NCBI GenBank assembly: GCA_934700615.1
Contig: CAKUXR010000005.1
Span: 1-64,000 of the forward strand
From: an uncultured Bacteroidales bacterium
Lineage (GTDB): Bacteria > Bacteroidota > Bacteroidia > Bacteroidales > UBA932
DNA length: 64,000 bases
Direction: 5' to 3'
In this document: positions 52,262 through 61,250 of the stretch, piece after piece
How positions within the stretch are numbered: position 1 is the stretch's first letter
Layout: every line of letters begins with the position of its first letter
Translations under genes and position numbers: made by a program
Notes under the pieces: model-generated
What the model saw: only the letters and a program-made list of their open reading frames with translations
What the model was told of the DNA's origin: nothing
Database searches by the model: none

Positions 52262-53362
52262 CTATTCAGCCGGTTTCTCGATAATTTGCTTGCCAGGAGC
52301 AGGATTCTGCTGCTGAATAGCCTTGCGCATCCATTTATATGGAGGCGTATTCACTCTTTCATTACTGAAACGATAAGCACCGAATCCACCCTTTCTGAAG
52401 CCGTTAGCAGGTTTCCAGTCAGCAAATCCCACAAGAGAAGGCATGACACTTTTATCCCACCCATGTCCATCAGCATCAGTCCAAGCGTATCCTCCATTCA
52501 AGCAGTCCATTGCGCTCTCAAGATTCTCCGTAACAATAAGCTTCTTTGTAATCTCCTCTTCAGACATTACAGATGAGAAGGCTCTAATAGTCTGCTCCAA
52601 ACGCGACTGCAGACCATAAGCTTTATTCATATAAGCCTGATTTACGAAATAATCGAAATACTTGGCAAGCTCAGCCGCATTAGGCTGCGATGTATAATAT
52701 CCGTCAACGATGAAAAGTTTGTCTGTACCTGACTGTGGTCCGATATGCTTACCCATTTCCTCAACGAACCAAGTGTAATACTGAGAGTTACGGCAGAGAG
52801 ATCCACCATACTCACCCGGCTCATAGTCGATATCAATACCGCTGAAACCATAGATGTTCAGGGAGTCAGCGATAGTCTTTGTCCATTTGATGATGGAGTT
52901 ATGGATAGCCTCTTCATCGCCATCTTTCCATCCCCAGTACTCTTTACGCTCCTGAACAGTCTGATATTCAGCAGGCGAATAGAAACATCCGACTTCAGCT
53001 ACGAATGAGCAGATAAGCACCTTGGTACCCTTGACCTGGGTCACGAAATCGAGGTCAGCCTTCTTGGTAGGAGTAAGATGTGAATTGTTCCACAATGAAA
53101 TGATATCCATTGAGTCAGGAACTGCTTGAAGCATATTGGCAGTAGAAACACCGCCCTCACCCCATTCACTGTACCATCCGAATGAAACAGAGTGGTCGCT
53201 AGCCTTGTATGCACGGAGAGCCTCATAGTAGGCGTCATCCTTTGTGATTTCGGTCAATGGACTTTCGAAATCTTTCGGCTCAGGTGTTGTCCAGTCACTA
53301 CAGCTTGTCACAGCGAGAACCGCAACTGCCGGAATGAGAGCTTTCAATATATTGAATTTCAT
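52262..53362 (-). CDS. GH18-family lipoprotein (endo-beta-N-acetylglucosaminidase type)
   Basis: A lipoprotein (lipobox TSC) with a TIM barrel of the GH18 type found in N-glycan loci of Bacteroides (BT1044-like). These cleave the chitobiose core of N-glycans. The catalytic motif DxxDxDxE appears as SGIDIDYE (about 165-172): the two later Asp and the catalytic Glu are present, the first Asp is Ser. FGWYSEWG near the start and FVNQAYMNKAYG form other barrel strands. The enzyme may be active or a binding form. Third gene of locus 2. Confidence 0.8.
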   Translation of the reverse strand: MKFNILKALIPAVAVLAVTSCSDWTTPEPKDFESPLTEITKDDAYYEALRAYKASDHSVSFGWYSEWGEGGVSTANMLQAVPDSMDIISLWNNSHLTPTKKADLDFVTQVKGTKVLICSFVAEVGCFYSPAEYQTVQERKEYWGWKDGDEEAIHNSIIKWTKTIADSLNIYGFSGIDIDYEPGEYGGSLCRNSQYYTWFVEEMGKHIGPQSGTDKLFIVDGYYTSQPNAAELAKYFDYFVNQAYMNKAYGLQSRLEQTIRAFSSVMSEEEITKKLIVTENLESAMDCLNGGYAWTDADGHGWDKSVMPSLVGFADWKPANGFRKGGFGAYRFSNERVNTPPYKWMRKAIQQQNPAPGKQIIEKPAE

Positions 53363-53381
53363 ATTTGTCTAATTTTAAATG

Positions 53382-54899
53382 TTAGTTCTTCTTTGCCCAG
53401 AAAAGATCTACAGACTCATCATCCTTGCCACCAAGCAAGCTGACAGCTGCAGGATAATTTTCCTTGTTCAATGTTTTCTCGTTGAAAGAGTAACGAAGTC
53501 TGCGGAGTCCGCGTGCATTATCTGTAATTACACCATTTGAGAGGTTGTCGATTACAGGAGCGAGCTCAGGATAACCTGTTCTTCTATATTCTGTCCAAGC
53601 CTCGATACCCATAGGATAGTTTGCAATCCATTTCTGAGTAATGATCTTCTCAAGTTTCTGCTCCTGAGTTGCTGATTCTGCCCATGCGATAGTAACCTTG
53701 GTATTTCTAGAGTAACTAGGGAAATTGGCTATCGGATCGTTCGAATAAGAAGCAGGAACGCTGCTTTCATCATCTACATACTCCTCATAGTCATACTCGT
53801 CGCAACCCCACTGATCCATAGAAAGTTTGATACCCTGCTTATAGAAGTCCTGAGCGCTTCCGGAAATCCATCCCTTAAGAGTTGCCTCTGCAAGAAGGAA
53901 CTGAGATTCTGCAGCCACGAATACAGGGAGTTTGTCGGTAGCCGCAAAATTAGGCATTGAATATCCCTGAACAGCCGACTTCTCGAAAGAGCCTTTACCT
54001 GAACGCATTCCGACAAATCTACCGCCTGTTGCCTTAGTAAAGTACTGAGAACGTCTAGGGTCGTTATAACCATTCATATAGTCCACGATAGACGCACCGC
54101 TTCTGAGGTCACCCCATGATGCACTTGCAAGCTGATAAGGGTTTGGCTGAGCTGCCGGATCCATCATTGCGTTGTCCGCATTGGCATTGATGAATCCGAA
54201 TGGAGACTCATAAGCAGCTACAAATGCCTCCTGATTGCCAGAACGCATTGCTGCACGCATGATATAAGAGTTTGCAAGCTTTGCCCACTTGGCATAATCT
54301 CCTGCGAAAACAGGATCCTGAGCAGCCAAAGGCTTCTTGTCAGGATACGCAGATGCATAGCCGGCAAGTACGGATGCAGCACTATTGAGATCCTCGATGA
54401 TGCTCTTGTAAACATCCTCATTAGAATCGTATGCCACATACATCTGACCGTCAGTTACCTTGCTGTAAGGAATCGGACCATACATATCAGCGACACGCAT
54501 CATAGCTGCTGCGCGGAGAAGGTTAGCCATTGCATAATAGTGACCTGAAGCACCTGTGAATTTCTCAATCTCGAAATAGTTGGCATAGATATCGAGGAAC
54601 ATTGTCTCATAAGGAATTGCATTCCATGAATCAGAGGCATTGAATGTATCGAAGTTCTGACCACCCCAACGGTTGGACAATGTGTAGTAGCCGCCGAGAG
54701 AACCGACCATCTGGTCGATCATCTGAGAGTCATTCTGCTGCACGTACATAAGAGATGCCATCATCGTCGGAATAAGAATCGACGGATCAGAACTCTTGAT
54801 TGCATACGGGTCCGTATTATATTTCTCGAAGTTCTTTGTACATCCTCCAATTACTCCGAGGATAGCGCAAGAAGCGAGAACTTTAATTATTTTGTTCAT
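53382..54899 (-). CDS. susD: SusD-like outer-membrane lipoprotein (locus 2)
   Basis: A glycan-binding lipoprotein partner of SusC, of the SusD-like 2 branch. It has lipobox GGC (Cys20), then TKNFEKYNTDPYAI, LLRAAAMMRVADMYGPIPYS and a C-terminal ITQKWIANYPMGIEAWTEYRRTGYPEL block that is diagnostic of this branch. The length of 505 residues is normal. It is 14 bp after susC and 19 bp before the GH18 gene. The symbol is a family name. Confidence 0.92.
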   Translation of the reverse strand: MNKIIKVLASCAILGVIGGCTKNFEKYNTDPYAIKSSDPSILIPTMMASLMYVQQNDSQMIDQMVGSLGGYYTLSNRWGGQNFDTFNASDSWNAIPYETMFLDIYANYFEIEKFTGASGHYYAMANLLRAAAMMRVADMYGPIPYSKVTDGQMYVAYDSNEDVYKSIIEDLNSAASVLAGYASAYPDKKPLAAQDPVFAGDYAKWAKLANSYIMRAAMRSGNQEAFVAAYESPFGFINANADNAMMDPAAQPNPYQLASASWGDLRSGASIVDYMNGYNDPRRSQYFTKATGGRFVGMRSGKGSFEKSAVQGYSMPNFAATDKLPVFVAAESQFLLAEATLKGWISGSAQDFYKQGIKLSMDQWGCDEYDYEEYVDDESSVPASYSNDPIANFPSYSRNTKVTIAWAESATQEQKLEKIITQKWIANYPMGIEAWTEYRRTGYPELAPVIDNLSNGVITDNARGLRRLRYSFNEKTLNKENYPAAVSLLGGKDDESVDLFWAKKN

Positions 54900-54913
54900 A
54901 ATATTCTTCGTTT

Positions 54914-57900
54914 TTAGAACTGGAGTTTAACATTGAAACCGAAATTTCTGGTGCTTGGAAGCATGAAATAGTCAACTCCCTGATAGTAGTTGTTGCCTGT
55001 AGCAGCTGAAAGTTCCGGATCAAACGGAGCCTTGCAGTAAATCATGGCGAGGTTACGTCCTACAACACCCAAAGTAAGGTTCAGTTTGTCATTGAACCAC
55101 TTCTTAGGGAAGGTATAGTTCAATGCGAGTTCCTGGAGACGGACGTTGGTAGCGCTATAGAGGTAGAATGCATCATAACCTCCCTGAGCTGTACTGATTG
55201 TAGTATAATATTCTTTTGCTCCGAGCTTTCCATAGTTTACAGGAATTCCGCCAGCGTCACGCATTGAAGCAGAAGCCTCTGATACTCCATAGTAGTCAAG
55301 GATACCCTGGGTAGCCGAGTAAACGAGACCGCCTACACGCGCAGTAAGCACTACACCAAGAGAGATTCCCTTGTAACCAAAGTTGTTGCTCCATCCGAAG
55401 TTGCCCTTAGGAGCGAGCTGACCGGCTTTGTAAGCCTCAACTTCCTCAACCTTGATATTACCGTTGTTATCAACAGCCACGTTACCGTTAAGGTCTCTTG
55501 CGACTCTGTGCTTGATATAGATATCAGAAAGAGAACCACCTTCGCGAAGGATAACCTGAGGAGCAACGTTAGATGCGCCCAACCAGTCCTTCTCGATCTG
55601 TGTCACGTCAACAGGAATACCTGTAACAGGATCAGGAATACCATGAGCGAGTTCCTTGATCTTGTTCTGGTTGAAGGTGTATGTGAAATTACTGCTCCAG
55701 CTGAAGTCACCCCACTTGTTGTCATATCCGAGAGCGAGCTCAACACCCTGGTTCTGGATATTACCGGTCTGTGCAACGAAGTTCTTGTATCCTGAAGATG
55801 CAGAAAGCGGCGCGTAGATAGTCTGGTTGTAGGTGTTTGACCTATAGTATGTTACATCCAAAGAGAGGCTCTCGAGGAAACGAACGTTAAGACCGAGTTC
55901 CCAAGATCTTGTATCCTCCGGTTTGAGGTTATAAGCAGGATAAGTATCGCTCTTGCTCCAGTTATGGGTCTGGTCATTATACTTGTAACTAGGGTGAGAG
56001 AGGAATCTGTCAAATGGAGAAGCCACCTGAGAGTAAGATCCGCGCACTTTCATGAAAGTAAACCATGAAGGCATCTCTACCATATTCGAGATAACAGCAG
56101 AAAGACCTGCTGACCAGTAGAAGTAAGACTCGTTGTCAGTATAGGCGAGCTGAGAAGCCCAGTCATTTCTTCCGGTGAGAGTGAGGAAGAGCATGTTCTT
56201 CCATCCTGTTTCTACTGATGCGAAGACAGCCTGTGTCTGATCGTGCCATCCTTCCTGATTACCCTTGTAGTTTACAGCTGTATTCAGGTTGTTGGTAGCA
56301 AAGTGGTTAGGCAGGATAAGGTCACCGGCAGCGCGGTTCATCTCATATCTCTGGTCGTTGATCGAAGCACCTGCATTGACGATGAGTCTCCAGTCTCCCC
56401 ATGCCTTGTCCACATTGGCGATGATATCACCGTAGAAAGACCTGTCGGTCATGTTGTCCAACATGTAACCTCCGTTTTCGCCGGCGAATGTCTTCAATGT
56501 TGTAGCATAGTACTTTGTAGTCTGGCGGTATGTAGATTCATCCAGACGTGCACGTCCAGTGATGTTCAGCCATTTGAAAGGAATATACTGCAAAGAAGCG
56601 TTGTACATGTAACGGCGCTTGTTCATGTCGCGGTTGTTGCGATTCTGCACCCAGTAAGGGTTCTGCATATTGTGAGAGCCCTCAGAATATGGCCAGTACT
56701 GAGTCTTGACACCTGTTACAGGGTTCCATCTTTCATAGAGACGCACCTCATTGAAATCATCTCCTCTCGGGAAGAGGTAGAGACCAGGGAGCGGGTTGAA
56801 ATATGTACCCTGTGAAACGAGGTTGTGGTCTTTCTGGATAATGAAGCTTGCACCGAAATCGAGTACGAGTTTGTCTTTCGCAAACTTGGTAGTATTTCTT
56901 GCGGTGAAGTTGTATCTGTCATACTTGCTCTCAGGAACAATACCCTTTGAGTTTGTAGTTGTAGCGGAAATATATGTCTGGCTGTTCTTGTTGCCTGTAG
57001 AAAGTGCAACAGAGTTGATCACGTCAGTACCGGTATTGAAGAACTTGCGCGGATCATAGCTGTAGCTCTCAGGAAGCTGTGCACCCCAGCTGTTGTATCC
57101 GCCGCTTCTTCCATAACGGTCCTGCATGTCAGGCATCATGTAAGCCCTTGAGAATGTGGTATTGTTGCTGACAGTAACCTTGGTCGTGCCCTCTGCACCT
57201 TTCTTGGTGTTGATGATAATTACACCGTTGGCAGCCTCAGAACCGTAAAGCGCTGCTGCTGAAGGGCCTGTAAGCATGTTCACAGACTCGATATCCTCCG
57301 GGTTGATATCGGCAGCGGACTCAGAGCTGACCATTGAAGACATGGTACCGCCGGAGCCGCCGAAGCTCTTGTTGTACATAGGCACACCGTCGATCACATA
57401 AAGAACAGTGTTGTTCTTCTCGATAGACTTCATACCACGCATTACGACACGGGTAGTACTTCCAGGGCCGCTGGCACCTGAGTTGATCTGCACTCCGGCT
57501 ACCTTACCGACGAGTGAATTCACGAAGTTCGCGTCCTTTACGGCTGTAAGTTTGTCAGCGTTCACTTTCTGCACATTGTAGGAAAGTGTCTTCTCTTCGC
57601 GCTTGATACCGAGTGCAGTGACAACGACCTCATCAAGGAACTCTGTGGATACCTCCAAGGTGAAGTTCAATTTCTGCTGGCCTGTCCATACGGCCTGCGC
57701 ATCCTTGTATCCGAGAATGGTCACGACAATGACATCATTCATCTCAAGACCTGAAAGAGTATAATCTCCGTCCATTCCGGAAATCACAGCTCCGGTCTTG
57801 TCCTTAATCATAACCGCAGCTCCCGGAACAGGTCCGTTTGAATCGGTTATGATACCCTCAACTGTTCCCTTTCCGGATGTATTCTGGGCATACGCAGAAA

Positions 57901-57982
57901 TAGGAGCAGTTACATTCAGGGCTGCAGCGGCAATCAATGCCACACATACCCTTAGAAACGTTTGCTTCAAGTGTTTAAACAT
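54914..57982 (-). CDS. susC: SusC-like TonB-dependent transporter (locus 2)
   Basis: The outer-membrane importer of locus 2. Order: signal peptide (to about residue 33), CarboxypepD_reg-like domain (VEGIITDSNGPVPGAAV), TonB-box region (DEVVVTALGIKREEKTL), plug with VVMRGMKS and LYVIDGVP, beta barrel to the C-terminal FNVKLQF. The 1022-residue length is typical. A textbook promoter is at 58027-58057. The dispersed heptamer CATTGAC occurs only once in its 3 kb, against eight or so in the SusC gene of locus 1, a hint that locus 2 was acquired later. Confidence 0.93.
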   Translation of the reverse strand: MFKHLKQTFLRVCVALIAAAALNVTAPISAYAQNTSGKGTVEGIITDSNGPVPGAAVMIKDKTGAVISGMDGDYTLSGLEMNDVIVVTILGYKDAQAVWTGQQKLNFTLEVSTEFLDEVVVTALGIKREEKTLSYNVQKVNADKLTAVKDANFVNSLVGKVAGVQINSGASGPGSTTRVVMRGMKSIEKNNTVLYVIDGVPMYNKSFGGSGGTMSSMVSSESAADINPEDIESVNMLTGPSAAALYGSEAANGVIIINTKKGAEGTTKVTVSNNTTFSRAYMMPDMQDRYGRSGGYNSWGAQLPESYSYDPRKFFNTGTDVINSVALSTGNKNSQTYISATTTNSKGIVPESKYDRYNFTARNTTKFAKDKLVLDFGASFIIQKDHNLVSQGTYFNPLPGLYLFPRGDDFNEVRLYERWNPVTGVKTQYWPYSEGSHNMQNPYWVQNRNNRDMNKRRYMYNASLQYIPFKWLNITGRARLDESTYRQTTKYYATTLKTFAGENGGYMLDNMTDRSFYGDIIANVDKAWGDWRLIVNAGASINDQRYEMNRAAGDLILPNHFATNNLNTAVNYKGNQEGWHDQTQAVFASVETGWKNMLFLTLTGRNDWASQLAYTDNESYFYWSAGLSAVISNMVEMPSWFTFMKVRGSYSQVASPFDRFLSHPSYKYNDQTHNWSKSDTYPAYNLKPEDTRSWELGLNVRFLESLSLDVTYYRSNTYNQTIYAPLSASSGYKNFVAQTGNIQNQGVELALGYDNKWGDFSWSSNFTYTFNQNKIKELAHGIPDPVTGIPVDVTQIEKDWLGASNVAPQVILREGGSLSDIYIKHRVARDLNGNVAVDNNGNIKVEEVEAYKAGQLAPKGNFGWSNNFGYKGISLGVVLTARVGGLVYSATQGILDYYGVSEASASMRDAGGIPVNYGKLGAKEYYTTISTAQGGYDAFYLYSATNVRLQELALNYTFPKKWFNDKLNLTLGVVGRNLAMIYCKAPFDPELSAATGNNYYQGVDYFMLPSTRNFGFNVKLQF

Positions 57983-58026
57983 AATTGATAGTGTTTTTAA
58001 ATCGTAGATTTATACCTACAGAATTG

Positions 58027-58057
58027 CAAATTTACAATTATTAATCTAATCCTCAAA
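58027..58057 (-). promoter_or_regulatory. Bacteroidota-type promoter of locus 2
   Basis: Minus strand: TTTG (58057-58054), exactly 19 bases, TAAATTTG (58034-58027). Both boxes match the consensus. The leader to the susC ATG is about 35 bases. Confidence 0.8.
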
Positions 58058-58173
58058 ATTCGCGAGAATTTAGCATATATTTTTACCCATTTAGAATAAA
58101 GAATAAACCAAAACAGACAACTAAAACATTACACTTTAAGTTTTAAAGTCACATCCGTCCGGACAGGCTGTCG

Positions 58174-58202
58174 TTGTAATCGGAAAAATATCCCTATCTT
58201 TG
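58174..58202 (+). promoter_or_regulatory. Promoter of lipoprotein gene
   Basis: TTG (58174-58176), 18 bases, TATCTTTG (58195-58202); start codon at 58239. Confidence 0.55.
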
Positions 58203-58238
58203 GAACATTCGATACATTAATCCAAAAACAGACTGGAA

Positions 58239-59441
58239 ATGAACATCTTCAGAACAATATTGACAGCTGCCGCCATGGCATTGACCTTTACCTCGTGCAG
58301 CATCGACGGCGTCGGCCAGAGGCCGGACTCCCGCCCGCAGGGACCGGATGACGACAAATTGACATTCCGGATAAACCCTGACTGGACATTGACACATTCG
58401 CAGGACGTGATTGAGGACGACAACGGTTTCCTCGCTGACATCGACATAATCACCGTCAAGAGCGTGGACCAGGAAACTTATTGGCTCGACGTGGTGACAG
58501 AGGAGAATCTCGAGGCATGGTACAATGGCGACATTTACGAGTATATCAAGGATGAGCCGAATTTCTACACCGGAGAGACCTACAAGGGAACAATGGACAT
58601 CACATTCGACAGGATGAGGTCCGGAAAATGGGTGGCAGTTGCATTCGGCGCAGACGACAAGGGCAACCTGACCGGAGACTATGCCGTCCTGAGATTTACG
58701 ATTCAGGAAGACGAGCCTTCGGAGGACTTCCTGAACTGGCTGGGAGACTGGACCATCACGGGAGCAAGCAAGACTGACCAGTCGAAAGACATCACCTACA
58801 ATATAAAGGTATCTTCGGCTGACGCCAATTTCCTTTTCAATGTTGCAGGATGGGAAAGCGGAAACGGTACTGAACAGGACATGAGCGACTACAGCATTGA
58901 AGTCCAGTACGACAGGTTCACCAGACAAATGCTGTTCAAGAGCCTGTTTATCGACACCGAGACACTTGGCGGCAAAGAGTACGACCTCTGTTTCTACGGC
59001 AACTTCATCTATGACGGCTCTATGGGATTCACTGACATGAAGGCAGGTGAAGAGCAGACCGTCTGCGACAACATCATCATCGCGGAAAGTTCAGAACTTT
59101 CTTCCGATGCCAGAAGTGCAACAGTCAAGGGCTTGATTTTCAATTTCCTGCATGAGAACAAGACCTACACCACATCGCTCACGTCAATGCAGTATTTCGA
59201 CTTCCCTCACGATGAGAATGACTACGGCATATACGTAAAGAACCAGAAGATTCCTGTATTCCCGCTGACAATGACGAAGGCCGGCTCTGCAGAAAAGGTA
59301 AATTCAATGCCGGCAGACGCTTCAGGCCGCAAGACATTGAAAATCAAGACAGGAAACCATATACGGAGAAACGGCACCAAGGCCGTGACTACAATAAGGT
59401 CCGCTTCTTCTGCCAATGCCAAGAAGACATTGACAAGATAA
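58239..59441 (+). CDS. Hypothetical lipoprotein
   Basis: I do not recognise the family. The 400-residue product has a lipoprotein signal (lipobox FTSC, Cys20). The rest is acidic and beta-rich, with about three repeats of a Tyr/Trp/Asp strand pattern: a domain at about 40-155, one at about 160-335 that starts LNWLGDWTITG, and a basic Lys/Arg/Thr-rich C-terminal tail (last 40 residues). LGDWT resembles the start of Bacteroidota surface-domain repeats. It diverges from locus 2 with its own promoter, so a link to that locus is possible but not shown. Confidence 0.75.
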   Translation: MNIFRTILTAAAMALTFTSCSIDGVGQRPDSRPQGPDDDKLTFRINPDWTLTHSQDVIEDDNGFLADIDIITVKSVDQETYWLDVVTEENLEAWYNGDIYEYIKDEPNFYTGETYKGTMDITFDRMRSGKWVAVAFGADDKGNLTGDYAVLRFTIQEDEPSEDFLNWLGDWTITGASKTDQSKDITYNIKVSSADANFLFNVAGWESGNGTEQDMSDYSIEVQYDRFTRQMLFKSLFIDTETLGGKEYDLCFYGNFIYDGSMGFTDMKAGEEQTVCDNIIIAESSELSSDARSATVKGLIFNFLHENKTYTTSLTSMQYFDFPHDENDYGIYVKNQKIPVFPLTMTKAGSAEKVNSMPADASGRKTLKIKTGNHIRRNGTKAVTTIRSASSANAKKTLTR

Positions 59442-59493
59442 TTCCAATATCGGAAGCCAGGTTATCTGGCATTCGACACCGACATAACCGATA

Positions 59494-59527
59494 AACCCCG
59501 TTGCTCCATTTTCCGGAACAACGGGGT
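59494..59527 (+). terminator. Terminator of lipoprotein gene
   Basis: AACCCCGTTG-CTCC and GGAA-CAACGGGGTT form a 14-bp stem with one mismatch, 52 bp after the stop codon; the T-run is weak. Confidence 0.65.
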
Positions 59528-59564
59528 TATTCGTATTATAAGTCAGCATTGACCTGAACCCTAA

Positions 59565-59582
59565 TCCTCCCCGAGGGGAGGA
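59565..59582 (-). terminator. Hairpin after pgi, REP-like
   Basis: TCCTCCCC/GGGGAGGA with a GA loop lies 7 bp after the pgi stop. It shares its core with the hairpin at 49909-49930. Confidence 0.55.
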
Positions 59583-59588
59583 CTGGTC

Positions 59589-60932
59589 TTATTCTGCGAG
59601 ACGAGCCTTGATGGCCTTGGTCTGCTCTTCGAAGCCAGGCTTCTCGAGAAGGGCGAACATGTTCTTTTTGTAAGCCTCTACACCCGGCTGGTTGAACGGA
59701 TTCACGCCGAGGGTGTAAGCGCTGACGCCACATGCGAACTCGAAGAAATAGAACAGGTTGCCGAGGGTCTTCTCATTGATTCTCTCGATGGAAACCTCGA
59801 GCTGAGGAACGCCGCCGTCGATGTGGGCGAGCTTGGTTCCGAGCTGTGCCATTGCATTGCAGTGCTCCACATGCTGGCCTGCGAGGTAATTCAGCTGGTC
59901 GAGATTCTGCTCGTCGCTGCCGATGACTACGCTGCGGTTGCTGTTCTCGATGTTCACAACGGTCTCGAACATGATTCTCGCGCCATCCTGAACGAACTGG
60001 CCAAGTGAATGAAGGTCAGTGGTATAGGTAACTGATGCAGGGAAGATTCCTTTGCAGTCCTTGCCCTCTGACTCGCCGTAAAGCTGTTTCCACCACTCGC
60101 CGAGATACTGGAACTTAGGGCTGAAGGAAACGAGGATTTCCACGCTCTTTCCATAAACGGAATGAAGGAGATTACGCATTGCAGCATAGACTACTGCAGG
60201 GTTGTTCTCTGATTTCTCTGCAAGTGCAGCCTCTGCCTCTTTGGCGCCTTCGAGCAGTGCCCTGATGTCAAATCCTGCAAGCACGATAGGAAGAAGACCC
60301 ACCGGAGTGAGAACTGAGAAACGTCCGCCGACATTGTCAGGAACGACGAAAGTTCTGTAGCCTTCCTGAGTAGAAAGTGTCTTGAGAGCTCCCTTGTGCG
60401 CATCGGTAACTGCAACGATACGTGCTGCTGCCTCTTTCTGGCCATAAGCCTCCTCGAGATGCTGCTTTACGATTCTGAAAGCTACCGCAGGCTCAGTGGT
60501 TGTACCAGACTTGGAGATAACTACACAAGCTGTATTTCTAACCTTCATCAGGTCAATGAGTTCGCTCACATACTCCTCTGACAGGTTATTGCCGGCAAAA
60601 ACGACCTCAGGAACATCCTTGCGGTGAAGTTCTCTTGCAAAACTGTGTGAAAGAGCCTCGATAGCGCATTTTGCACCGAGATATGAACCTCCGATACCGA
60701 TAACGACAACGAGATCCACGTTTCTGGATTTCCAGTCATCACGAACATCCTCACATGCCTTTACAAGTTCTTCAGGTGTCTCTGAAGGAAGGTGTTTCCA
60801 ACCGAGGAAATCATTACCTGCGCCGGTCTCAGACTCGAGCACGTCAAATGCAGAAAGAGCCTTCTCTACATATTCCTTGTACTCAGACTCTTTTACAAAG
60901 GAGGAGCAACCTCCGATATTCACTTTAACCAT
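59589..60932 (-). CDS. pgi: Glucose-6-phosphate isomerase
   Basis: Interconverts glucose 6-phosphate and fructose 6-phosphate in the cytoplasm. Signatures: VIGIGGSYLGAK near residue 78, ISKSGTTTEPAVAFR near 139, DNVGGRFSVLTPVGLLP near 200 (PGI signature 1) and NPFNQPGVEAYK near the end (signature 2). The 447-residue length is that of the short form shared with Gram-positive bacteria. It stands alone, convergent with the preceding lipoprotein gene. Confidence 0.96.
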   Translation of the reverse strand: MVKVNIGGCSSFVKESEYKEYVEKALSAFDVLESETGAGNDFLGWKHLPSETPEELVKACEDVRDDWKSRNVDLVVVIGIGGSYLGAKCAIEALSHSFARELHRKDVPEVVFAGNNLSEEYVSELIDLMKVRNTACVVISKSGTTTEPAVAFRIVKQHLEEAYGQKEAAARIVAVTDAHKGALKTLSTQEGYRTFVVPDNVGGRFSVLTPVGLLPIVLAGFDIRALLEGAKEAEAALAEKSENNPAVVYAAMRNLLHSVYGKSVEILVSFSPKFQYLGEWWKQLYGESEGKDCKGIFPASVTYTTDLHSLGQFVQDGARIMFETVVNIENSNRSVVIGSDEQNLDQLNYLAGQHVEHCNAMAQLGTKLAHIDGGVPQLEVSIERINEKTLGNLFYFFEFACGVSAYTLGVNPFNQPGVEAYKKNMFALLEKPGFEEQTKAIKARLAE

Positions 60933-61177
60933 TAGATTATTAATTTAAGTTCTGTTTTACAAATCCATTCCGAAGCCTGCGCCATCCACGAATACGTGAT
61001 TATTCTACAGGTTTCGTTCCCAAGCCGCAAACGAAACAATGTTACTAAAAAAGTTTCATAACGAAAGAAAAAACTTTCAATCCGCAAATCATTGACATCC
61101 AGCGACTAATGGAACATGTTAAATCCGTTTGGTCCGGCAAAGATAATTTTTTTTACGGAATAATCGTAATAACTAAG

Positions 61178-61221
61178 TATATTTGTGTGATAAACCCGAC
61201 GTTCCATGAGCATGGAACCGG
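61178..61221 (+). promoter_or_regulatory. -7 box and 5'-leader hairpin of GDPD-GH31 gene
   Basis: TATATTTG (61178-61185) fits the -7 consensus. The predicted transcript begins almost at once with a perfect 8-bp hairpin, GTTCCATG-AG-CATGGAAC (61200-61217), flanked by CCCG and CGGG that can extend it. It ends 33 bp before the start codon. Confidence 0.45.
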
Positions 61222-61250
61222 GCGTGTAACACAAAACATAACAGTTATTT

